DNA from: UBA2377 sp964429385
Lineage (GTDB): Bacteria > Verrucomicrobiota > Verrucomicrobiia > Opitutales > Opitutaceae
Assembly: GCA_964429385.1 (NCBI GenBank)
Contig: CAYSBR010000005.1
Span: forward strand, 1 to 64,000
DNA length: 64,000 nt
Reading direction: 5' to 3'
The notes beneath the pieces are model-generated. The model had not been told where the DNA came from. It saw nothing but the letters and a program-made list of their open reading frames with translations, and did no database searches. The translations under genes and the position numbers were made by a program. Positions 7,250-15,859 of the stretch are shown here, in pieces. How positions within the stretch are numbered: the stretch's first letter is position 1; every line of letters starts with the position of its first letter.

Positions 7250-8581
7250 TCAGGCTGCGCCAGTTGCCGGGCCGATAATTTCCGTCACCACCGGGGCGAG
7301 TTCCTCCCATTCGATACTGGTTTGCCGGCCCTCGTCGAACTGACGCAGCACCCAGTTGTGGATTTGTCGCACCCGCGAATCATCCTTGGGCAGATCGAGG
7401 TTGCGATGCTGGCGGAGCAGGAAAACCACGCCAGCCAGCCCGGAGTCCTTGGTCAGCGAAACCTCCAGTGGCCGGCCGAGCAGCTTGGGCACGTCGAAGG
7501 GCGCATACATCCACCAAAACTTATTGAGGCCGTCGGCGTGGATACCGGCGCGGGTGCGGTGGGCGTCGCGGCCGTAAAGCGGATACTTGGGCGGGAGCGC
7601 ATGGCCGATTGTTTCATAGAATCCGGCCAGGGTGTTGAGGGCGGTAAAATCCGGGCGGGTATCGCGGAAATAGCCCATCCCGATCAAGTGCAGCAGAACG
7701 GCTTCCAGAGGGGCGTTGCCGGTGCGTTCGCCTTTGCCGAGCAGTGTTCCATTGATGGCGGCGCATCCGGCGCGCACGGCGGCGAGGCAGTTGGGCACGA
7801 TCATCCAGGTGTCATTGTGGGGATGAAATTCCAAATCCTCCGGGGGCACCCCCAGTGCGCGCAGGCGTTGGAAGAGGCGGGGAATGCTGCGTGGAGCGGA
7901 AACATCTTCGTAAGGCAGGCCCACGCCCATCGTATCGCAGACGCGGAACTTGGGCTGGAGCTGGGGACCATAACTGCTGGCGGCGGCCTGCACGGACTCG
8001 ACGAATGCGCTGATCACATCCGCGGGCGCGCGAGTGGCATCCTCAAGATGCAGGCGCGGGCGGATGCCGGCATCCAATGCGGTCAGCAACGCCGTGTGGT
8101 AATTCTGCATGGCCTCGCGACGACCTCCCGGCGTGAATTTGTGAAACGTATGGTAGTCGGAAATCGAGGCCAGCATGCCGGTCTCCCTGACCCCGAGGGA
8201 GCGGATCAAATCCACATCGCGGGCGGTGGCTCGAATCCATGTGGTCGGTTCCACGGGTGCGCCGCCATGCCAGCGTTCCAATGCGCCGGCCAAGGCGTCC
8301 CGATCCGCCGGACGGTAAACGAAAAATTCCGCCTGTCGCACCGCTCCTGATGAGCCGGTGAAGGCGCACATGGTTTCGTAGATGGCGAGACTCTGGGCGG
8401 CTGTGAGTGGCAGTCCTCCTTGCTGGCCATCACGGTGCGTGGTTTCCGTGGTCCAGACCGTGTCCGGCAGGGTGGGCGGGCGCTCGGTCCAGTCATAAAG
8501 AGGGAAGTCGTCGCGGGGAAACGACGTTTCCAGATAATCGGGACCGGCATCGAGCAGGGCGTCAGGCTTGGTCGTGTTCAT
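7250..8581 (-). CDS. Homocitrate synthase / Re-citrate synthase-family enzyme (HMGL-like TIM barrel)
   Basis: The 443-residue protein has the acyl-CoA-condensing TIM-barrel signature. TTETTHRDGQQGG near residues 44-56 carries the catalytic Arg-Asp (Arg50, Asp51), and LEFHPHNDTW carries the His-x-His metal ligands with NGTLLGKGERTGN close after. Segments such as SDYHTFHKF, HLEDATRAP and FRVCDTMGVGLPYED resemble the Re-face citrate synthase branch more than classical LeuA, and the C-terminal leucine-regulatory domain of LeuA is absent. It probably condenses acetyl-CoA with a 2-oxo acid; which one is not certain. The start overlaps the end of the upstream GntR gene by 20 bases, so the two form one transcription unit and are likely co-regulated. 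Confidence 0.72.
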   Translation of the reverse strand: MNTTKPDALLDAGPDYLETSFPRDDFPLYDWTERPPTLPDTVWTTETTHRDGQQGGLPLTAAQSLAIYETMCAFTGSSGAVRQAEFFVYRPADRDALAGALERWHGGAPVEPTTWIRATARDVDLIRSLGVRETGMLASISDYHTFHKFTPGGRREAMQNYHTALLTALDAGIRPRLHLEDATRAPADVISAFVESVQAAASSYGPQLQPKFRVCDTMGVGLPYEDVSAPRSIPRLFQRLRALGVPPEDLEFHPHNDTWMIVPNCLAAVRAGCAAINGTLLGKGERTGNAPLEAVLLHLIGMGYFRDTRPDFTALNTLAGFYETIGHALPPKYPLYGRDAHRTRAGIHADGLNKFWWMYAPFDVPKLLGRPLEVSLTKDSGLAGVVFLLRQHRNLDLPKDDSRVRQIHNWVLRQFDEGRQTSIEWEELAPVVTEIIGPATGAA

Positions 8582-8999
8582 GGCGTTGCATAAAGTCATA
8601 CAGGGGATAACGGCCATCCGCTCCGAAGCCGGAGGCATCCGTGCCGGCCCACCGTCCGGCGACCAGGCGAAGCACTTCCCCGCCGGAATACCGCCGGGAT
8701 TGGGCAAGCCGGATCAGGCGGTCGGCCATGGCGAGTAATTCGCGCTCTGCTGCCGAGTGTGGGAACGGTCCGGGGGCGATGCGGGTGCCGCCGCGGCGGT
8801 GTTGGGTGAGCAACCCTTCGGCAACCAGATCACGATAGGCCGCAGCGATGGTGTTGGGGTTGAGCGCAAGATCGGCTGCAAGAGTCTTCACTGTGGGCAG
8901 AACGCTTCCAGCCCTCAGGTTACCGGTGCGGATGGCGAGCCGCAGTTGTGACTTGAGCTGCTCCGTGGCGGAAAGCGGCCAGGTCCGGTCTATTTTCAT
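8562..8999 (-). CDS. GntR-family transcriptional regulator
   Basis: The ATG at 8999 gives 145 residues; another in-frame ATG lies at 9008. The N-terminal winged helix is clear: LKSQLRLAIRTGNLRAGSVL, then the recognition helix region LALNPNTIAAAYRDLVAEGL, then RRGGTRIA forming the wing. The short helical C-terminal tail (about 60 residues) is of the YtrA type, too small for a FadR or HutC ligand domain. It overlaps the downstream synthase-family gene by 20 bases, so it is probably its local regulator and autoregulatory. The final residues are encoded within the start of the enzyme gene. Confidence 0.82.
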   Translation of the reverse strand: MKIDRTWPLSATEQLKSQLRLAIRTGNLRAGSVLPTVKTLAADLALNPNTIAAAYRDLVAEGLLTQHRRGGTRIAPGPFPHSAAERELLAMADRLIRLAQSRRYSGGEVLRLVAGRWAGTDASGFGADGRYPLYDFMQRHEHDQA

Positions 9000-9154
9000 A
9001 ATCGCCATACTGGGCCGATAAGGTCGTGCCGTAAAACGGGCGCGAGTGAAAATAGCCGATATGAACTGGTCTATTAGCTCATAAAGGTGATTTTGCCTCA
9101 ACAGGGAGGCCGCGAGAGTCGTTTATCCGGCTTTGAATCGCTTCCGGATGCGTC

Positions 9155-10789
9155 TCACTCTTCCAGTCGAGGGGCTCGCTGGTTTTGGCCGTGCTGGTGC
9201 AGGACGATGGCGGTGATGGCGTGGGTGTCGTCGCGCTCAAAGGTCAGCGCGGCTTCCACGACGTCGTAAACGAAATGGTCGGCGCGGATGGGAAAGACGG
9301 GGAGCGCCTGTTGGCCGGTCAGCTTGACGAAGAGGTGTCCGGCCTGCCGGTTGACCTCGAAGATCAGGCCCGGCGCCAGTTGATAGCGGCCGGTGTAGGC
9401 GGCCAGCTCCTCGGCGGTGGGGAAGAGGATGACGGGTGCGTCGGCGGTGCGCCGGGCCGGCAGCTCGTTCCCGTTTTGGTAAAGAGTCAGGCCGGTGATC
9501 GCTCCGGCGCCATCGCGGGTAAACTGGAGTTCCGCCGGCACGGCGCGGGCGAAGAACCGGTCCTCGCCGGCATAAAACACGGGCAGGAAGCGTTGGCCGG
9601 TGAGGCGCACGCGCAGCCGTCCGTCCGCATCCACCACGACGGTGAAGCGCGCGCGGGCATCGATGGCGTAAATGCCGGTGTAGGGCGGCAGTTCCTCGGG
9701 AGCGAGGGAAACTTCCGCGCGCGCGGCGGCCTCGGTTTTCGCCGCCGGGGGACGGTGAGCGGCGGCGACGAGCGGGCCGGGTTCGAGGGTGTCGTTGTTG
9801 AGCAGCACCACGGTGACACGGCCCGTGGCGGGCTCGAATTCCAGGAAGCTCCGATAGCCGCCGGTGCCACCGCCATGATGATAGGCAGTCTGTCCATTGC
9901 GCTGGATGATGATGAAGCCGAGGCCGATCTTGGCGGAGCGGCCGAAGTCGGCGAGCGGCTGGCGGGCGAGGGCGAAGGCCGGGGCCAACGGGCTGTCTTC
10001 CCGCATGAGTTCCCGGGCAAAAAGAATCAGGTCCGCCGCCGTGGAGCGCAGGGCGCCGGCCCCGGCGAGCGCCTCGAATGTCCACGGCGATACCGCGACG
10101 CTGCCGGAGTGGGGCGTGGCGAAACGCGCGGCCTGCTCCGGGTTGAGCGTGATCACGGTGTCATCCAGGCCGAGCGGGGTGGTGATCTTGGCCGCGACCA
10201 GTTCCGCATAGCTCATGCCGTGGATGCGCTCCAGGATGTGGCCGAGGAGACCGACGCCGAGGTTGGAGTAGTTGGAAGGCTGCGGCGCGGGTTTTTCCGG
10301 CCGGTGGCCGGAGAGGAAGGCGTAAAGCAGGTCAGCGGTGTAATCGGCGTAGGGATCGACCGGATTGACGGGCGCGAAATTGCCGGGCAGCCGGGGCAGC
10401 CCCGAGGTGTGCGCGGAGAGTTGGGCGAGGGTGATGGCCGCGACTTGCGGATCGAGCGCAAGGTCGGCGGGCAGATGCCGGGCGATGGGATCGTCGAGCG
10501 TGGCCTTGCCCTCGATCACGGTCTGCGCGAGCAGCAGGCCTGTGAAGAACTTGGTGATGGAGCCGATCTCGAAGATAATCGCTTCAGGCGGAAGATCCGA
10601 CCGCGTGGAAGGATGCCCGGCGGAGGCATAGGTGACCTCGCCGCCGCTGGTCTCGGCGATGATGAAACCGCCGGCCGGCAGTTCGGCGGCGGCCCGCGTG
10701 ATGCCCTGGGTCAGCGCGGACACCTCGGCGGTCAGCGGCCGGGCGAGCAGCAGAAATCCGAGGGTGAGGGAGGTCAGGGTCTTGTTCAT
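9155..10789 (-). CDS. Exported serine hydrolase, class C beta-lactamase/DD-peptidase fold
   Basis: The 544-residue protein has a signal peptide (MNKTLTSLTLGFLLLARPLT, cut near TAE). Its N-terminal catalytic domain carries the S-x-x-K motif SITK (Ser77, Lys80), a Y-x-N element in PSNYSNLGVG, and the third motif region AYHHGGGTGGYRS. The C-terminal 190 residues contain two similar beta-rich modules, each with a LPPYTGIYAI- or LAAYTGRYQL-like start, as in the lipocalin-like tails of many AmpC-type hydrolases. Physiological substrates of this group vary (peptidoglycan peptides, esters, D-amino-acid peptides). The M20 peptidase gene upstream on the same strand ends 65 bases away and may share its transcript. 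Confidence 0.82.
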   Translation of the reverse strand: MNKTLTSLTLGFLLLARPLTAEVSALTQGITRAAAELPAGGFIIAETSGGEVTYASAGHPSTRSDLPPEAIIFEIGSITKFFTGLLLAQTVIEGKATLDDPIARHLPADLALDPQVAAITLAQLSAHTSGLPRLPGNFAPVNPVDPYADYTADLLYAFLSGHRPEKPAPQPSNYSNLGVGLLGHILERIHGMSYAELVAAKITTPLGLDDTVITLNPEQAARFATPHSGSVAVSPWTFEALAGAGALRSTAADLILFARELMREDSPLAPAFALARQPLADFGRSAKIGLGFIIIQRNGQTAYHHGGGTGGYRSFLEFEPATGRVTVVLLNNDTLEPGPLVAAAHRPPAAKTEAAARAEVSLAPEELPPYTGIYAIDARARFTVVVDADGRLRVRLTGQRFLPVFYAGEDRFFARAVPAELQFTRDGAGAITGLTLYQNGNELPARRTADAPVILFPTAEELAAYTGRYQLAPGLIFEVNRQAGHLFVKLTGQQALPVFPIRADHFVYDVVEAALTFERDDTHAITAIVLHQHGQNQRAPRLEE

Positions 10790-10853
10790 GGGATGAGGGT
10801 TCGGTGGAGAGCGGAGCCGGAGGAAGAGACGCGTGGGTCCGAATGCGGTGCGA

Positions 10854-12008
10854 TCAGCGAGGAGGGAGCGGAAGAGGGATTTCGCCTGCGGCTAGCTTCA
10901 CGAGGAAGCGGCCGGCGATCGTTGCGCGTTCGGAGAGACTGGAGAGACGGATCTGCTCGCGTTCGCTGTGCAAGTGGGCGCCGACCGGGCCGAGGCCGTC
11001 GAGATTGGGCAGGCCGGCGGCGGAGAGGAGATTGCCGTCCGAGCCACCCCCTACGTGTTGCCAGCCGAGGGTCACGCCCTGTTCGCGGGCGCAGGCCTGC
11101 CAGGCGGCAAACAGCGCGGTCTCGGCGGGCGTTTCGACCTTGGGGCCGCGGTCGAAACCACCGGTGAGCTTCACCTGGTAGCCGTCGCGCGAACGCAAAG
11201 GCGCAGCGATTGCCTCCAGGGCTTCCGGAAAGCGGCGTTCATCCTCGATGTGCGTGATGCGAACATTGACTTTGGCGCGGGCGAGATCGGGCACGATGTT
11301 GACGGCGCCGCCGCCGGTGACGTGGCCGACATTCACGAGCAGACCCGGTATGCGGTCGGGCAGTGCGGCCACGGCGGGCAGGAGTTCGCAGAGGGCGAGG
11401 ATGGCGTTGCGGCCCTCATTGGGCACCTGGGCCGCATGCGCGGCCCGGCCATGGACCGTGAGGGTGAACACTCCGGTGCCCATGCGGGAGCGCACAAGGT
11501 CGCCGTTGGCCCGCGCGGGCTCGAAGACGAGGGAGAAGCGATGGCGGCCGGCGGACTCCGCGATCACCGGGGCGGAGCCGGACGAGCCGGTTTCCTCGTC
11601 GGGCGTGAGGAGGATTTCGTAGCCGAGATTCCGGGCCGCCGGAGCTGACTCCAGTGCGCGCAGCGCGGCGAGCATCACCACGAGCCCGCCCTTCATGTCG
11701 GCGACCCCGGGGCCGCGCAGCGTATCGGCATCGGGTTGCGAGCAGGTCTGGAACGGATGCTCCGCGCCATAGACCGTGTCGTAGTGGCCGCTGCAAAGAA
11801 ACTGGAGCGGCGCGTCCGGCCGCACGCGGATGCGCAGGGCCTTGGCGGGCGTTCCTTGCAGCGCGACATGCTCCACCGTGGCGCCCGGCAGCGTGCCGAA
11901 TTCCGCGGCCAGCAACCCGCGCATCGCCTCCAATCCGGCGAAGTGGTCGCTGCCGGAATTCTGATCGCACCAGCGGATGAGAAGCGCGCGGAGGGAGTCT
12001 GGGTTCAT
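10854..12008 (-). CDS. M20-family metallopeptidase (carboxypeptidase G2 / ArgE-DapE type)
   Basis: The 384-residue protein has all the M20 landmarks: SGHYDTVYG (metal-binding His and catalytic Asp), GPGVADMKGG (bridging Asp), TPDEETGSSGS (catalytic Glu and metal-binding Glu), a dimerisation domain beginning TVHGRAAHAAQVP, and the C-terminal ligand region DGLGPVGAHLHSE. The length matches glutamate carboxypeptidase-like members. It probably hydrolyses N-acyl or dipeptide amide bonds in the cytoplasm; the exact substrate is not readable. No signal peptide is seen. It precedes the serine hydrolase at 9155-10789 and may be part of a peptide-degradation unit. Confidence 0.85.
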   Translation of the reverse strand: MNPDSLRALLIRWCDQNSGSDHFAGLEAMRGLLAAEFGTLPGATVEHVALQGTPAKALRIRVRPDAPLQFLCSGHYDTVYGAEHPFQTCSQPDADTLRGPGVADMKGGLVVMLAALRALESAPAARNLGYEILLTPDEETGSSGSAPVIAESAGRHRFSLVFEPARANGDLVRSRMGTGVFTLTVHGRAAHAAQVPNEGRNAILALCELLPAVAALPDRIPGLLVNVGHVTGGGAVNIVPDLARAKVNVRITHIEDERRFPEALEAIAAPLRSRDGYQVKLTGGFDRGPKVETPAETALFAAWQACAREQGVTLGWQHVGGGSDGNLLSAAGLPNLDGLGPVGAHLHSEREQIRLSSLSERATIAGRFLVKLAAGEIPLPLPPR

Positions 12009-12040
12009 GAGTGGTGGGTGGGATTAACCCCTATGAAATT

Positions 12041-12435
12041 TTAACCGCTAATGAACGCTAAAAGACGCTAATTTTTCAGGCCGGGAGGATTGATTATACC
12101 AACAGCACTTATTGAGATTCGCGTAATAGCCTGACGGTAGGGCGCACCGGCCCGCTCCGCCCTACCATTTGCATCGTAACGTCAGCCTATTTTGCGAGAC
12201 TCAGTAGGATTTGGACTTTTCAGAATACGAGGCGCCAATTTTTTGGCCACGGATTACACAGATAGGCACGGATTAAGAAGCATCCTATCTGTGTTCATCA
12301 GTGTAATCTGTGGCTAAAGTCTGATTATCAATAGACGACGATATTAGCGTCAATTAGCGTGGATTAGCGGTTCAATCCGGAATCGCTGATCGGATTAAAG
12401 CGCAGAGTTCACGGAGGGCGCGGAGAGAAAGTTGG
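12041..12435. repeat. Stack of inverted and helically phased repeats in a 465-bp gene-free gap
   Basis: Four kinds of repeat are stacked here. The outer arms at 12043-12072 and 12343-12372 are near-perfect inverted copies of a triple CGCTAAT word spaced about 10 bases. An inner palindrome at 12125-12191 pairs AATAGCCTGACG with CGTCAGCCTATT, and GGTAGGGCG with CGCCCTACC. A second pair at 12246-12314 opposes GCCACGGATTACACAGAT and ATCTGTGTTCATCAGTGTAA. A CGCAGAG/CACGGAG/CGCGGAG phased word follows at 12401-12425. No coding frame is supported between 12009 and 12473. Confidence 0.8.
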
Positions 12436-12473
12436 CAGCTTGACGGCGCATCCTGCGTAATTACGGTAGCTAC

Positions 12474-12743
12474 ATGAAGACTTCAACGCTCAAGGTCGTG
12501 CCGATCGGTAATTCCCGCGGGGTCCGGCTGCCGGCGCCGCTGCTGGCCCGTTATCGGATCAAGGGACGGATGGCGGTCGAGGAACGGCCTGAGGGCATTT
12601 TGCTCAAGCCGGTGCGCGACGACCGGCTGTCGTGGGAGGAAACCGCCCGGGCGATGGCGGTGGCCCGGGCGAAAGAGGGGAATGAGTTTGCCGACCTTGA
12701 GGAAGCGGCGGTGGCCGACGGATTGGACCAGCTCGACCGATGA
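12474..12743 (+). CDS. mazE: MazE-type antitoxin (AbrB/SpoVT swapped-hairpin fold)
   Basis: The 89-residue protein begins KVVPIGNSRGVRLPAPLLARY, the canonical AbrB/MazE DNA-binding beta-hairpin with the I-G-N-S-x-G-V-R-L-P motif. The C-terminal half is acidic (for example EGNEFADLEEAAVADGLDQL), the extended tail that wraps the toxin. The stop overlaps the toxin start by four bases, typical of translationally coupled toxin-antitoxin operons. The DNA-binding domain should autoregulate the operon, with the AT-rich repeat-laden region upstream as the likely control zone. No Shine-Dalgarno sequence precedes the ATG. Confidence 0.9.
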   Translation: MKTSTLKVVPIGNSRGVRLPAPLLARYRIKGRMAVEERPEGILLKPVRDDRLSWEETARAMAVARAKEGNEFADLEEAAVADGLDQLDR

Positions 12744-13069
12744 CGCCGGAGCGTTATGCCATCTGTCTGGCGGCGCTTGATCCCACGGTGGGCCGCGAAC
12801 TGGCCAAGACGCGCCCGGTGGTGGTGGTGAGTCTGGATGCGCTCAACCGGCACAGTGACACGGTGGTGGTCTGTCCGCTCACCAGCAAGCTGCACCCCGG
12901 ATGGCGTTCGCGGCTGCCTGTGCGCTGCGCCGGAAAACCGGCCGAGATCGCGGTGGATCAGATACGCACCCTCAGCACCCTGCGATTGGTAAAACAAGTG
13001 GATGCGCTCAAACCCGCGGATGCCGAGAAACTGCGGCACCTGATCGTCGAGATGTATGGGCTGTCATGA
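12740..13069 (+). CDS. mazF: MazF/PemK-family mRNA interferase toxin
   Basis: The 109-residue protein has MazF fold landmarks: TRPVVVVSLDALN with the conserved Arg-Pro, TVVVCPLTSK with the catalytic Thr/Ser region, and EIAVDQIRTL at the dimer interface. Members cleave single-stranded mRNA at short motifs. It overlaps mazE by four bases (ATGA). It ends 43 bases before the DarT-like ORF, which could be read through from the same promoter. Size and motifs are complete, so the pair is probably functional. Confidence 0.9.
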   Translation: MTPERYAICLAALDPTVGRELAKTRPVVVVSLDALNRHSDTVVVCPLTSKLHPGWRSRLPVRCAGKPAEIAVDQIRTLSTLRLVKQVDALKPADAEKLRHLIVEMYGLS

Positions 13070-13112
13070 CTTCGTGGTGTAAAACTACATTGCGCCGCCA
13101 AACACCTTATAA

Positions 13113-13646
13113 ATGGAGACAAAGACGCCACGACAGATACGCCCTGATTTTGACCTTTGGCTTGAATGGGCGAAGCGGCATCATGTTCCAAAGTTCTATC
13201 ACTTTACGGACAGAAGGAATCTTTGGCAGATTTTGAATCAAGGCCGACTTTGCGCTCGGAAATTTCTGCCATATTTCACCGAAATTGAGCCGAGTCATCG
13301 GTCGATTCCTGCCTCAAGGCGACTTGATGAAGAGAAGCTGTTGGATCGGTTTGTGTTTCTCTCAATTTGCAAAGGCACACCTATGAATCACTCTGTAGAT
13401 TGGCGTTTTGGTGAGGCCCGGTCTTTTATGATCGAAGTTGATGTGAATGTCTTGGCATGGACGGGAGTCGAGATTGCTCTGGGTATCGCTAATAATTCTG
13501 CCTCACTTTTGATGAAAAATACCGCCGACCTAGTAGATATCGAGTTGTCTGATCGTCGTCGAATTGAAGTTCTTGTGCCCGGTGTGATTGAGAAAGGCAG
13601 TATATTGAATTGGAAGACACTAGCTGCGGTAGCACGAACTATTTGA
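13113..13646 (+). CDS. DarT-like (DUF4433) ADP-ribosyltransferase-fold protein
   Basis: The 177-residue protein contains VPKFYHFTDRRNLWQIL near residues 25-41. This matches the Y-H-F-T NAD-binding start of DarT/DUF4433 proteins. It also has VFLSICKGTPMNH and RRIEVLVPGVI, segments with counterparts in that family, while the ending is shorter. DarT enzymes ADP-ribosylate thymidine in single-stranded DNA and are normally paired with a DarG macrodomain antitoxin. No macrodomain gene is adjacent here; MazEF is the upstream neighbour. The gene is clearly AT-richer than its surroundings, a sign of recent gain. Function is inferred from weak similarity; the catalytic Glu was not assigned. Confidence 0.5.
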   Translation: METKTPRQIRPDFDLWLEWAKRHHVPKFYHFTDRRNLWQILNQGRLCARKFLPYFTEIEPSHRSIPASRRLDEEKLLDRFVFLSICKGTPMNHSVDWRFGEARSFMIEVDVNVLAWTGVEIALGIANNSASLLMKNTADLVDIELSDRRRIEVLVPGVIEKGSILNWKTLAAVARTI

Positions 13647-13662
13647 CGATAGTGTATATTGA

Positions 13663-15789
13663 TTACTCGCGTTTGGCCTTCGAGCGCACGCCGCACTTGC
13701 TCCAGTCCCATGGCTTGAAGCCGAGTTTCAGGGCAGGGGAGTTTTTGGCGAGTTTCCACGTCTTTTTGCCTTCGGTGAGCTTGGGGTCGGCGACGAGGGA
13801 GAGGAGGTCGTGGCCGGCTTTTTTCCACGCGGCGAAGCTGAACTGGCGCGGCACGTCCTGGCGTGTGTCGGGGTGGCCGTTGGGCGGGAGCTGGCCGCCG
13901 GGAGTCCAGAAGAGGTTGGCGTTGGATTCGAGAGCGTCGCGGATGTCGCCCTTGTAGCCGCCGGAGAAAAGTTTCTGGCTGGGGCCGAGGAGGAGGTTGT
14001 TGAAGAAATTGGCGCTGCGGTGGTCTTCGACGCGATAGACCGAAGTGAGCGCATGCTGACCACGGGCGAAGATGTTGTGACGGACGACGTTCTCGCGACC
14101 GTAGTGGAGGTTGAAGGGCGCGTCCTTGGTGTCGTGCACAAGGTTGTGCTCGACGATGAGGTGGGCGGTGCCTTCGTCGAGGTAGATGCCCCAGCCGCCG
14201 TAGGCCTGCGACCAGATGTGGTGCAGGTGGTTGCCGCGGATGACGGTGCCGGGCTGGATGCCGAGGGTGTAGATGCCGCCCATGTCGCTGAGGACGCCGG
14301 CGCCGATGTCGTGAATGAGGTTGTGCTCAATCCGGTTGTGCGAGGTGACGGTGTCGCGGTAGCCCCAGTTCCAGCCGACGGAGATGCCGGTGTAGCAGGT
14401 GTGGTGGATGTGGTTGTGCGCGACGGTGCAGTCGGCGGCGTTGGTGAGGAGCACGCCGATGCCCTGGTGAAAAATCCGGCCGATATGGTGGATGTGGTTG
14501 TCGGTGATCGTGAGACTGCCGGTGCGGCGCGAGCCGAGGGTGTCGTAGTCGCCGCCGCCACCGCGGATGCCGCCGGCGCCGATGTCGTGGAAGTGGTTGC
14601 CCGTGGCGGCGCAGTCGCGGCAGCCGTGACCGAATTCCAGTCCGTAGAGGCCGAGGTGTTCGAAGGTGCAATCGGCGACCCGGCAGTCGCGGGCGGCGCG
14701 GAAGAGCAGGGCGCCGGGGACGGCGATGGCGGCCTGCACGCTGCCGCCGATGGGGAGGTCGTAGCCTTCGAGGGAGTCGTGCGTCGGGATGTGGCGCTCG
14801 GTGAGCGGGGAGAACCAGTCGCCGTGGCGGAAGGTGAGTCCGCTGAACTCCAGGTGCTGCAGGAGCCGGGGGCCGTGTTCATCCACGCGTTCGCCGGTTT
14901 CTCCGAAGACGGTGCCGGTGGCGCGCACAAAACTGTGCAGGCGCGGGGCGCGGATCTCGGTGTTGGCGGGGGTTTCGCCGGGGCGGGGCAGGTAGTGCAG
15001 GCGGCCGGTCTCGCGGTTGAGATACCACTCGCCGGGCTCGGTGAGGGCTTCGAAGAGGTTGTCGATGTAGTAGCGGGCGAGGGCGTTGTTGCCGTGCGCA
15101 TCCTCGTAGGCTTCGTAGAGGGCGAAGGCGCTGCGGCGCGCGAAGCTCACCCAGCCGGTGCGCGGATTGAGCGCGGGTTTCGGCAGGCGTTCCTCGATCC
15201 AGTAGTGGAGCACGACAAACTCGGCGTCGGGCAACGATGCCCAGTCGGGCGAAATATCGCCGGGCCGGGGCTTGAAGGTGTCGCGCCCGGCAAAGAGCTG
15301 GGTTTTCTCCGGTTCGAGAATCTCGCCGATTCGCAGGACGTTGCGGCCGCCCTGGGCATCGGGTGTGAACTTGGGGTAACGCGCGCGCGGCGCACGACGA
15401 CCGTTGACGAAGAGTGAGCGGAAGGAGCGTTTGCCCTTGGCGACATCGGGCAGGTCGAGGGTCCACTCGGTGCGGCCGTGGCGTTCGCCGATCCGCCAGC
15501 CGGTGAGGCGCTCGCCGCCGTCAAACACGGGCGCGGCGCCGGGCGCCGCACCGTAGGCTGTGTGCGAATCTTCGGGGCCGAACTTCACCGTCTCGCCCAG
15601 CTCATAAAGCCCGTCGTGCACGAGCACGCTGGCGGGACCGGTCAGTTCCCCGGCGGCGCGCAACCGGCGGAGTTGATCGCGGGCGCCGGCGAGCGTGGCC
15701 CACGGGCCGTCGCGGCGGTCGGAGGTCGGGCGCGCGCGGCGGCCGGACCAGTGGTCGTTACCTTGGGGCGAGAGGTGGAAGACGTGCAT
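13663..15789 (-). CDS. Right-handed parallel beta-helix protein, putative glycosidase or lyase
   Basis: The 708-residue protein starts HVFHLSPQGNDHWSG, the standard opening of pectate-lyase-fold proteins. From about residue 320 it shows long arrays of beta-helix coils rich in N-x-I/H-H-I, for example ITDNHIHHIG, VAHNHIHHTCYTGIS and IEHNLIHDIG. The N-terminal LFVNGRRAPRARYPKF resembles proteins of family GH141 and its relatives, but family membership is not proven. No signal peptide is present, so it may be cytoplasmic. It lies 70 bases downstream of the solute-binding-protein gene on the same strand, suggesting a three-gene unit with 15860-18243. A carbohydrate-active role is inferred. Confidence 0.75.
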   Translation of the reverse strand: MHVFHLSPQGNDHWSGRRARPTSDRRDGPWATLAGARDQLRRLRAAGELTGPASVLVHDGLYELGETVKFGPEDSHTAYGAAPGAAPVFDGGERLTGWRIGERHGRTEWTLDLPDVAKGKRSFRSLFVNGRRAPRARYPKFTPDAQGGRNVLRIGEILEPEKTQLFAGRDTFKPRPGDISPDWASLPDAEFVVLHYWIEERLPKPALNPRTGWVSFARRSAFALYEAYEDAHGNNALARYYIDNLFEALTEPGEWYLNRETGRLHYLPRPGETPANTEIRAPRLHSFVRATGTVFGETGERVDEHGPRLLQHLEFSGLTFRHGDWFSPLTERHIPTHDSLEGYDLPIGGSVQAAIAVPGALLFRAARDCRVADCTFEHLGLYGLEFGHGCRDCAATGNHFHDIGAGGIRGGGGDYDTLGSRRTGSLTITDNHIHHIGRIFHQGIGVLLTNAADCTVAHNHIHHTCYTGISVGWNWGYRDTVTSHNRIEHNLIHDIGAGVLSDMGGIYTLGIQPGTVIRGNHLHHIWSQAYGGWGIYLDEGTAHLIVEHNLVHDTKDAPFNLHYGRENVVRHNIFARGQHALTSVYRVEDHRSANFFNNLLLGPSQKLFSGGYKGDIRDALESNANLFWTPGGQLPPNGHPDTRQDVPRQFSFAAWKKAGHDLLSLVADPKLTEGKKTWKLAKNSPALKLGFKPWDWSKCGVRSKAKRE

Positions 15790-15859
15790 GGCTGATGAAG
15801 GGAGAGAAAGGGAGCGACCGCGCTGGAAGCGAAGGGAAAATCAGACGGCGAGGCCGGCT

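Noticed and set aside
12041..12435. CRISPR array
   Set aside because: The repeated words are about 7 bases at 10-11-base spacing and in inverted orientation. There are no 25-40-bp direct repeats with unique spacers and no cas genes.
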